Positions 33,593 to 40,530 of a stretch of 64,000 nt of DNA are shown here, one piece after another. Source of the DNA: Novosphingobium sp. KA1. GTDB taxonomy: Bacteria; Pseudomonadota; Alphaproteobacteria; Sphingomonadales; Sphingomonadaceae. How positions within the stretch are numbered: the stretch's first letter is position 1; every line of letters begins with the position of its first letter. The notes under the pieces are model-generated. The model made no database searches. It saw only the letters and a list, made by a program, of their open reading frames with translations, and was not told the origin of the DNA. Location: contig NZ_CP021248.1 of assembly GCF_017309955.1 (NCBI RefSeq), positions 744,001 through 808,000 on the forward strand, in the 5' to 3' direction. Made by a program: the position numbers and the translations under genes.

Positions 33593-34938
33593 CAGTCTTC
33601 GCCTTCCAGTGTGGCCTCAAGGCGGCGGATCTCGCTTTCGAGCCAGCGCACTTCACTGAAGTTCTCGCGTCCGGCCGCTTCCAGTATCAGCCTCTGGGCA
33701 TAGAGCTGGATCTCGAGGGCTCGGCGATATTCTGGCGAGGCAGGCGTTATCGCTTCGGCAACATGAAGAGCCTTGAGCGGCTGGTTCTCGCGGAAATAGC
33801 CTGCGGCAAGATCGAGCGCTGCCGCATCGCCGCCCGCAAGCGCGATGAGATCGGGGATCACCGATTGCGGGGGAACCGAATAGAGCTCGGTGGTCGATTC
33901 GTACCGGAACCAGCCCATATGCTCTTCCCAGATCGAACGAACGATCCAAGGCACTTTGCCGTGTCCCTGCGGGATCGCGAGCGCGGGCGGAAGCTTGATG
34001 GTATCCATCAATTCCCAGAGCGACTTGCCGGCGTTCATTCCCTTGAACGTCTCGTCGCGAAGGTACTGAACGGCATCGCGCATTCCGGTGAGGCTGGCGC
34101 GGATATTGGCCGCACCGCGAACGGGCTCGCCATGGCCGGTGATCAGCACTTCAGGGTTGAGGTCGATCACCCGCTGCACGCTGTCGAGGTACCACTGGAC
34201 ATAGCGATATCGCTCGCCGCGCACGGTATAGAGGTTCGGGACATGCCCGAAGATCGGTCCGGTCATGTTGCCGGTGAAGACGATCCTCTCCAAGGGCAGC
34301 CAGACGACCAGCGAGTCGACGGTTTCGCCGCCGGGGACCGAGTAGAGCTCGAAGCGGCGGCCGCCGAGTTCGAAGGCGTGGCTGTCCTGGAACGTGGTCG
34401 TGAGGACGGGTTCCGGCCGTTCGGTGAGTTCCTGCTTCTGGTCCCTGCTCCACAGGCGGCGGGAACGCGTGCCCATGGCCTTGCCAAGATCCCGGTACTG
34501 CGTGCGCACGAACGGCAGGTTGGCCTGGCCGATCGTCTCGATGCCCGGCGCATTGAAAGTCGGCCAGCCGCCGATGTGATCCTCGTGGCTCTGGGTGAAG
34601 ACGATCTTGCGGATCGGTTTGTCCGTCACGGCATCGAAGCGCCGCTTGTTCTCGGCGGCGCTGTAGATGATGCCGGTGTTTATGAGGACGCTGCCGGCAG
34701 GCGTGGTCACCAGATAGAGGTTGGAGACATCCTTCGACATGAAGATGCCGCTGCCCAGGTCGACGGCGTCCTGCTTGCCGACGCCATCGTTGATAATCTG
34801 GGCATTGAGGGGTTGGTTTGCGTCGCGGCTGATCGATTGCATATCATTTGCTCCTGCCCGCGCGGGCATGCTCAACAGCGCCAGGAACGCGAGCTCGCAT
34901 CGCAAGTGCGCGTGCCAGAGGCTGTTGGATCTCATCAT
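33592..34938 (-). CDS. Exported MBL-fold hydrolase, alkylsulfatase-like
   Basis: This 448-residue protein has an N-terminal signal sequence (ELAFLALLSMPARAGA). The metal site starts QSHEDHIGGW, which is the THxHxDH-type motif with Glu in the third place as seen in alkylsulfatases of the SdsA type. Later ligands are in TGNMTGPIFGH and ITGHGEPV. The C-terminal part (about residues 300-440) has the helical dimerisation region LRDETFKGMNAGKSLWELMDTIKLPP...WEEHMGWFRYESTTELY. It should hydrolyse a sulfate ester or another ester in the periplasm. It overlaps the sulfotransferase gene by ATGA, a notable pairing. Confidence 0.85.
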   Translation of the reverse strand: MMRSNSLWHAHLRCELAFLALLSMPARAGANDMQSISRDANQPLNAQIINDGVGKQDAVDLGSGIFMSKDVSNLYLVTTPAGSVLINTGIIYSAAENKRRFDAVTDKPIRKIVFTQSHEDHIGGWPTFNAPGIETIGQANLPFVRTQYRDLGKAMGTRSRRLWSRDQKQELTERPEPVLTTTFQDSHAFELGGRRFELYSVPGGETVDSLVVWLPLERIVFTGNMTGPIFGHVPNLYTVRGERYRYVQWYLDSVQRVIDLNPEVLITGHGEPVRGAANIRASLTGMRDAVQYLRDETFKGMNAGKSLWELMDTIKLPPALAIPQGHGKVPWIVRSIWEEHMGWFRYESTTELYSVPPQSVIPDLIALAGGDAAALDLAAGYFRENQPLKALHVAEAITPASPEYRRALEIQLYAQRLILEAAGRENFSEVRWLESEIRRLEATLEGED

Positions 34939-36224
34939 TTCACTTCCTGCTTCACCTGAAAGCGGTCGGTGTAGAAGGAGAAGCGCTGGCGCAGTGCCGG
35001 GATGTCCAGATTGAAGTCTCCGGCGAGGTCGTAGACCACGCGCCCGTCTTTCCCGCGCGGGTGACTGTCCATGTAGTTGCGCATGTCGGCGATGCTCTGA
35101 TCGTTCGATTCAAGCCCGGCAAACTCAAGCACGCGCTGGGCGGTGCCGACGTCGTCGGCGATGACATCGCCAAAGAGAATGTCGAGGCGCTGACCGGCAG
35201 GAACGGCGTCCATGTCGCGCAGATATGCCCGCAGCATCCGTTCGATGCGATCGACCCAGTAAGCGACGTGGGCCTGGATGTCGGGTTGCTTCTGGTGGGC
35301 GAGGACCGAGAGCCCGCGCATCGTCAGTACCGATTGTAACAGCGCCAGCGGATCGCGGTGGATCTGGACGATATAGGCATCCGGATAGTTCGCCACGAGT
35401 GCGGGGATCTGCTCGCTGTGCTGGTTGCCTTTGAGGATCCAGCGCCGCTCTGACGGGAACTGCAGGGCGATCGCTTTCAGCATGCGCTTGCCGTAAGCGT
35501 AATGCGGCGTCTGATCGTGCCCGAGCAGATAGTCGCGCCAGGTCGGCACCTCGGCCATCCATTCCCATTGGTAGGTGGTGAAATCCGGCATCTGCAACTC
35601 GTTCTCGCCGCAGGCGTGGTCCGGTGAATGCTCGTGCATCGCTGCCATGATCGCATTCTGTTTCATCCGGTCCCAATGCGCGCTCGAGCGTACCCAGCGC
35701 GGATCAAGGCCGTCCGGGCCCGGCGTTTCGCCGGGCGCCAACACCGCTTCCGATCCGAGGTAGACGGGCAGATGGCGCAGGCGGCGGTCCGCGGCGATGA
35801 GGTTCTCAAGGTGCGTGGTGCCCGAGCGCGGAAGGCCGACGATAATGATCGGCCGGTCGATCACCTCGGCGTCGACCTCTGGATGGCTGTCGAGGAAGGC
35901 CTTGTTCTTGAGCCTGTTGGCCGCCTGCTTCACGCACGAGGCGCGGAACTGCGCCTTGGCGAAGCGCCAGAGATTTGCGTTTGTCGCGACCTCCCCGGCC
36001 AGAACGGCCAGCCGTTCGGTGAAATCCATCGGTCCGAAGTCGCTTAGGCCCGTCTGTGCCTTCGCATCGGCCAGGATGTTCTCGACGCTCATGTCGAGAG
36101 GATCGGTTTCCGCTGCCTCGAGTTCGGCGCGGCGCTCCGGCGTGATCTGGGGGTCTCGGAACTGCTCAACCCGGAAGACCTTGGTCTGGACCTTTTCGGC
36201 GTCCTTTGTGGGTGCAATGCTCAT
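34935..36224 (-). CDS. PAPS-dependent sulfotransferase
   Basis: This 429-residue sulfotransferase (Sulfotransfer_3 type) has the phosphosulfate-binding loop IIIVGLPRSGTTHLENLI near residues 125-142 and a 3'-phosphate-binding segment near VQIHRDPLALLQSVLTM. The first about 110 residues form an extra helical region common in bacterial members. It should transfer sulfate from PAPS to a hydroxyl group. ATG at 36224 overlaps the SDR stop at 36221 by ATGA. No PAPS-synthesis genes are nearby. Sulfation could mask or solubilise an intermediate that the coupled sulfatase-like protein later releases, but this is inference. Confidence 0.88.
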   Translation of the reverse strand: MSIAPTKDAEKVQTKVFRVEQFRDPQITPERRAELEAAETDPLDMSVENILADAKAQTGLSDFGPMDFTERLAVLAGEVATNANLWRFAKAQFRASCVKQAANRLKNKAFLDSHPEVDAEVIDRPIIIVGLPRSGTTHLENLIAADRRLRHLPVYLGSEAVLAPGETPGPDGLDPRWVRSSAHWDRMKQNAIMAAMHEHSPDHACGENELQMPDFTTYQWEWMAEVPTWRDYLLGHDQTPHYAYGKRMLKAIALQFPSERRWILKGNQHSEQIPALVANYPDAYIVQIHRDPLALLQSVLTMRGLSVLAHQKQPDIQAHVAYWVDRIERMLRAYLRDMDAVPAGQRLDILFGDVIADDVGTAQRVLEFAGLESNDQSIADMRNYMDSHPRGKDGRVVYDLAGDFNLDIPALRQRFSFYTDRFQVKQEVK

Positions 36225-37039
36225 GCCCGGCGCTCCGCGGAAGTGTTGAGTTTGCCGGCATTGGCCATCCAGCCGCCATCGACGCGGACGAGGTCGCCGG
36301 TGTGATAGCGCGAGGCATCGCTCATGAAGTAGACGCCGATGCCTTCGAAATCGGAAGGGTTGCCGAAGCGCGGGATCGGGCACCGCTCGCGCACCTGGCT
36401 TCCCAGCGGGGAATCCGGTCCCTGATCCTTGACTGTCTCGCTTTCCGTGTAGCCGGGGCAAACGGTGTTCGCGCGGATACCGTACTTGCCAAGGTCGACT
36501 GCGATGCCGCGGGCCAGTGCCGCCATCGCGCCCTTTGAGGCATTGTAGTGTTGCATACCGATCGAGCCGGTGACGGCGGAAAGGCTGGCGCAGAACAGGA
36601 TCGATCCGCCCGCATCGCCCGCTTCGGCGCGGCTGCGCATATGGCGTGCCGCCTCGCGAGCGAGATAGAAGGCGCCGTGCTGGTTTACCGAAAGCAGGTC
36701 GTGCCAGGCCTCGCCGGTCATGTTGGTGAAGCAGCCCTGGTTCTTCATGAGGCCGGCATTGGCGATGGCGCCATCGACGCGGCCCATGTGCCGGACTGCC
36801 TCGGCGAATGCCTCGATCACGCGCGCCTCATCGACAACATCTACTTCCTGGGTGAAGATGCGCCCGCCGAATTCGGCGATCTCGGCCGCGGCTTCCTCGT
36901 TCTTGTCCTTGCGGCGGCCCCAGATGACCACGTCGCCGCCCGCCCGGGCGATGCCGCGCGCGAATCCCAATCCAATACCTGCGTTGCCGCCAGAAATTAC
37001 GACGACGCGGCCGCTCATGTCCCAAGGAAGACGTGACAT
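36221..37039 (-). CDS. SDR-family oxidoreductase, first gene of leftward operon
   Basis: This 272-residue SDR has the cofactor motif SGGNAGIG near residues 14-21, the NAG motif, Ser in CASLSAVTGS, YNASK with catalytic Tyr and Lys, and the C-terminal DLVRVDGGWMAN. ATG at 37039 is preferred because GGAGAGAGG lies directly upstream. The open frame to 37156 would cover the operator-like site. It is divergent from the GntR regulator gene, with 162 bp between the two starts, and is probably repressed by that regulator. Confidence 0.9.
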   Translation of the reverse strand: MSRLPWDMSGRVVVISGGNAGIGLGFARGIARAGGDVVIWGRRKDKNEEAAAEIAEFGGRIFTQEVDVVDEARVIEAFAEAVRHMGRVDGAIANAGLMKNQGCFTNMTGEAWHDLLSVNQHGAFYLAREAARHMRSRAEAGDAGGSILFCASLSAVTGSIGMQHYNASKGAMAALARGIAVDLGKYGIRANTVCPGYTESETVKDQGPDSPLGSQVRERCPIPRFGNPSDFEGIGVYFMSDASRYHTGDLVRVDGGWMANAGKLNTSAERRA

Positions 37040-37114
37040 GCCTCTCTCCAAATTTGATCCTGAATGATCGTTGGGGACAATCTCTGTCCCGACTCTATTT
37101 ATCGATACCGATTG

Positions 37115-37130
37115 AATAGGATACTCTATG
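37115..37130. promoter_or_regulatory. GGATACT element in the SDR/GntR divergent promoter
   Basis: AATAGGATACTCTATG sits midway between the SDR start (37039) and the GntR start (37202). Its inner 14 bases ATAGGATACTCTAT are palindromic at 10 of 14 positions, as expected for a dimeric GntR operator. Related sequences are at 19351, 19551 and 40493. Confidence 0.5.
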
Positions 37131-37201
37131 GTCATGTCAAGAAGCGGTGGGCCCACTTGCGCATCGCTGCTGCGAACATACTGGACGAGGAGGCAAGTTT
37201 C

Positions 37202-37960
37202 GTGTTTTCAACGAGCGGCATGACAAAGCGCGAAAGCAAGCCGGCGCTGGCCGCCGCCGCAGAAAAACTGAGGGAGATGGTGCTCGCCCGTGAGCCGGGA
37301 GAGTACATTGGCCGCGAAGAGGAACTGGTCGCCGGCCTGGGTTATGCCCGGGGCACGGTGCGTCAGGCCGCTCGTCTCGTCGAGCGGGAGGGGCTGCTTG
37401 TTGTCCGTCGCGGCAACAATGGCGGCTATTTTACCTCTAGGCCGGATGCCACCACGATAGAGACGGTCGTCACGACTTATCTCACGATGATGGACGTTCC
37501 GCCCGAGGACGTCACGGTCATCGCCACCGCCTTGTGGGTCGAGGCGATGCGTAAGGCCGCGCGTGCTCCGCATGAGCGCATCGTCGAGGGCATCGCATCG
37601 CTGCTCGAGCGGACGCGTGCGGTTTTGGACGATGCTGGTTTCGACGAAGTCCGGGAGCTTGAGCGCGAGACCCAGGACGTGGTCTTCGACCTTGCCGGCA
37701 GCTCGTACATCAAGCTCATCTTCGACATCAACGTGGCATTCTCGCGCCGCACCTATCAGGGGCCGGCCGCCGACGACGTTTCGCCCGAGCACCGCCGGTT
37801 CGTCCAGAGCTGGCGCAATGCGCGACTCATGGAGTTTGGGGCTCTGGTGCAAGGTGATCCCGAACTGGCGGGAATTGCGAGCCAGTACAGCAGGAAGGTC
37901 TGGGCGCGGCGGATCCGGGCGCGCTTCCAGATGAAGCCTGAGGAGGAGATCGCCGACTGA
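37202..37960 (+). CDS. GntR/FadR-type transcriptional regulator
   Basis: This 252-residue regulator has an N-terminal winged HTH (LREMVLAREPGEYIGREEELVAGLGYARGTVRQAARLVEREGLLVVRRGNNGGYF) and an all-helical C-terminal ligand-binding domain of the FCD type. GTG at 37202 is chosen because GAGGAGG lies about eight bases upstream. An alternative is ATG at 37220. It probably represses the divergent leftward operon and itself, with release by a pathway acid. The recurrence of the site at 37115 before the two large receptor genes suggests that it also controls uptake. Confidence 0.88.
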   Translation: MFSTSGMTKRESKPALAAAAEKLREMVLAREPGEYIGREEELVAGLGYARGTVRQAARLVEREGLLVVRRGNNGGYFTSRPDATTIETVVTTYLTMMDVPPEDVTVIATALWVEAMRKAARAPHERIVEGIASLLERTRAVLDDAGFDEVRELERETQDVVFDLAGSSYIKLIFDINVAFSRRTYQGPAADDVSPEHRRFVQSWRNARLMEFGALVQGDPELAGIASQYSRKVWARRIRARFQMKPEEEIAD

Positions 37961-38042
37961 GCCGGCAGGGTAGGCGATCCCCCGCCCGCCTCCTGGCCTC
38001 GTTTCCGCGATCTTTCCGGGCATTGCCGCTTCGGGCCGGCGG

Positions 38043-38900
38043 TCAGCCTTGCGGCACGGTGAGGGCGGCACTGAGCCCGCCGTCTACAAGCAGATCGGTG
38101 CCGCTGATGAACGCGGCGCGATGGGATGCAAGAAACTCGACTGCATCGGCAATTTCATGCATCGCGCCTTCGCGGGCGAGCGGGCTCTTGGCGAACATGC
38201 GCGCCTTGTTGGGGCTCTCCCCATATGTGCCGCGCCCCATCGGTGTTGCGATCATACCGGGCGAGAGTGAAACGATCCTGGCGCCTCGCTTGCCCCAGGC
38301 AGCGGCCTGGCTGCGGGCCATCGCCAGTAGCCCGGCCTTGGACAGGGCATAAGCAGCAGCCGGTGTCGCTCCCTCTTGAGCGCCGAGATGAGCGCGAAGC
38401 CGCTCCGCAAGCTCGTCGGCGGCGGGATCTGCAAGGATACCGGCGGCTGCCTCGTCAGGTTGGCTGAGGTGCGCTGCCATCGAGGCGATCAGAATCGCGC
38501 AGCTTCCCGCCAATGCCATCGGCAACAGGGCTTGCGCGACGAGCGCCGGCCCGCGCAGGTTCACCTCCACGATTCGCCCGAAATCTCCCGCCCCGATCGA
38601 GAGGCCGGCGACATGGACCAGCGCTCTGAAGCCGCCGAGATCGCCAACGCGTGCGGCAAGATCGGCGACCGAGGCTCGCGATGTGACGTCGCATTGTACC
38701 GCTATCGCTTCTCCTCCTTCGTTGGCGAGAGCTGCCGCCTGCCGTTCGGCAAGCGCGCCGTCGATATCGGCCAGCACGATCCGGTGCCCCTGGGCCATGC
38801 GGCGGGCGATCGCCATTCCCAGACCGCCGGCGCCGACGACGACCGCATTGGGCAGGTTGCTGCGGGTCGCCGCGCCGCTTTCGCCGAGGGTGTTGGACAC
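38043..38900 (-). CDS. SDR similar to 3-alpha-hydroxysteroid dehydrogenase
   Basis: This 285-residue SDR has the cofactor motif VGAGGLGMAIARRM, LADIDG at the NAD site, Ser in ILIASMAAHL, and YALSK with Tyr and Lys. Between Ser and Tyr there is a long insertion (residues about 150-185, DEAAAGILADPAADELAERLRAHLGAQEG). A similar insertion occurs in 3-alpha-hydroxysteroid dehydrogenase/carbonyl reductases, where it forms the substrate lid. That hints at a bulky alicyclic or steroid-like alcohol, but the activity is not proven. The GTG start at 38900 is 20 bases after the MFS stop. Confidence 0.82.
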   Translation of the reverse strand: MSNTLGESGAATRSNLPNAVVVGAGGLGMAIARRMAQGHRIVLADIDGALAERQAAALANEGGEAIAVQCDVTSRASVADLAARVGDLGGFRALVHVAGLSIGAGDFGRIVEVNLRGPALVAQALLPMALAGSCAILIASMAAHLSQPDEAAAGILADPAADELAERLRAHLGAQEGATPAAAYALSKAGLLAMARSQAAAWGKRGARIVSLSPGMIATPMGRGTYGESPNKARMFAKSPLAREGAMHEIADAVEFLASHRAAFISGTDLLVDGGLSAALTVPQG

Positions 38901-38920
38901 TATGTTTGTCTCGCTTGGCT

Positions 38921-40219
38921 TCAGGCGCTTGCCGGCACCTTGGTGGGAGTGGGGTCAGGCAGGGGCGAGGGGGTGGGCCATTCCGGATAAGCGCGCAGAC
39001 TGAACACCAGACCGCCCGAAATGAGCGAGATCGCCACGCCCACCAGCAGCAGCGGCGTATAGCTGCCGAACCGGTCGTAGGAGAGGCCGGCGGCCAGCGG
39101 GCCGACTGCCGAGGCCAGCGCGATAACGCTGGTCATGAAGCCGAAGATGGTCCCGTAATGCCGCATGCCGGCATACCGCGCGGTCAGGTAGCTGCAGAGC
39201 TGGATCTTCGTTCCGGCGGCATAACCGCTGATCATGATGCCGACGACGATTGTGGCAGGCGTTGCGATCCCGGCCATCAGCATCGGCCAGCCGATTGCTG
39301 TGGAAGCGAGGGTAACGCCACCAACGACGCGGGCATGGAAGCGGTCGATGAGTGTGCCGGACACCAGCTTGCCGAGAACGCCGGCAATGCCCGAGAGGCT
39401 GACCAGCCACGCAGCCTGGCCCCGGCTCATGCCAGCTTCGACGAGAATTGGAAACTGGTGCACGACGATCGCGATCGTGACGGTGAGAACGAGAAACGTT
39501 GCGATCGCGACCTTCCATAGCGATGAATCGTGCCACGCTTCCTTGACGCTCAGGCCGGGGAGGGGGCTTGCGGCCTGCAACCCGGCCCGTCCGGGGTGCC
39601 TCGCCTGCCGAAGCTGCCTTGCCCGGTCACGCAGATCGAACAGAAAGAGGGCTGAGAGGATGAGCGCAAAGCTGCCCCAACCAAGCCCCAGTACGAGATA
39701 GGCGGTGCGCCAGCCGAATGTCTCGATGAGGTAATTGGAAAGGGGCGGGGCTACGACCTGGGCAAGTGCGGTCCCGGACATGGTGACGCCGAGCGCCAGG
39801 CCGCGTCCGCAGGTGAATACGCTGGCGATCGCAGTCGACCACAGCGTCGATTGGACGAGAAGAACGACGATGCCCCAGGCAAGCCAGAGGGCGATCCATT
39901 GGGCAAGCGAACCGCTCGTCATCGAGAAGGCGGCGATCGCCACGCTGGTCATGGCGAGGCCCGGTAGCGCGAGACGCCGCGATCCGTAGCGGTCGATGAG
40001 ATTGCCGACGAACGGCGAGCAGAGAATCGAAAGTAGCGAGGAAATCGCCATCCCGAGGGACAGTTCGGTCCTGCCCCAGTGAAATTCAGCCCCGAGCGGA
40101 TCCATGAAGACACCGGCCGAGGCGGTCATAAACGACATGAATGAAAACCCGATGCAGGCCGCCAGGACCATCGGCCAGTGCCGGCGCCACTCGGCGCGAG
40201 CCGTTTCAAGCTGATCCAA
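38921..40219 (-). CDS. Major facilitator superfamily transporter
   Basis: This 432-residue inner-membrane transporter has about twelve hydrophobic segments, the loop 2-3 motif GNLIDRYGSRRLALPG (MFS motif A type) and a second copy-like GTLIDRFHARVVGG between helices 8 and 9. It resembles monocarboxylate/organic-anion MFS proteins and probably carries the substrate or an intermediate across the inner membrane. The start appears to be TTG at 40219 with GGGAGAG six bases upstream. It forms a leftward operon with the SDR that follows. Confidence 0.9.
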   Translation of the reverse strand: MDQLETARAEWRRHWPMVLAACIGFSFMSFMTASAGVFMDPLGAEFHWGRTELSLGMAISSLLSILCSPFVGNLIDRYGSRRLALPGLAMTSVAIAAFSMTSGSLAQWIALWLAWGIVVLLVQSTLWSTAIASVFTCGRGLALGVTMSGTALAQVVAPPLSNYLIETFGWRTAYLVLGLGWGSFALILSALFLFDLRDRARQLRQARHPGRAGLQAASPLPGLSVKEAWHDSSLWKVAIATFLVLTVTIAIVVHQFPILVEAGMSRGQAAWLVSLSGIAGVLGKLVSGTLIDRFHARVVGGVTLASTAIGWPMLMAGIATPATIVVGIMISGYAAGTKIQLCSYLTARYAGMRHYGTIFGFMTSVIALASAVGPLAAGLSYDRFGSYTPLLLVGVAISLISGGLVFSLRAYPEWPTPSPLPDPTPTKVPASA

Positions 40220-40492
40220 TCCAGCTCTCCCACAGTTTGGAGCGTCGCTTCCGCGCGAACGTCTATGGGCAAATCCTGCGTGATCGTTTGCTGCGAGTCC
40301 ACAACAAAAGGGTCCTATTTGATGGAGTCCTCGCTGTGATCGCTGGCGCGTTCACCTTCCGAAATTGGCTTAGTCATTGAGGGCCCTTATATGAAAGGCC
40401 GCGCGCTACAGAGGAGTCATCGCAGACTCGATCAGTTGCTTGCAAGGCGCCCTTACCGTCGCTGAAGAGTTGCCTTGCATCACGCCATCCTT
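40220..40492. other. Gap between MFS and receptor B genes
   Basis: This intergenic stretch serves as promoter region for the leftward MFS gene and the rightward receptor gene. No gene or RNA was recognised. The conserved element TGTCGCGATCSGTCAAG is not present here. Confidence 0.5.
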
Positions 40493-40508
40493 TTTAGAGT
40501 GTCCTTAA
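40493..40508. promoter_or_regulatory. AGTGTCCT element upstream of receptor B
   Basis: TTTAGAGTGTCCTTAA (complement TTAAGGACACTCTAAA) lies 23 bp before the receptor start. In gene orientation it matches the AGTGTCCTAAT seen at nearly the same distance before receptor A. It may be a GntR operator or a promoter piece conserved when the receptor genes duplicated. Confidence 0.45.
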
Positions 40509-40530
40509 TGAGGAAAACTCAAGGGAGAGA

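Noticed and set aside
38891-38904. TTGGACACTATG as another GntR-type site
   Set aside because: It overlaps the start codon of an SDR gene inside an operon and matches only part of the element.
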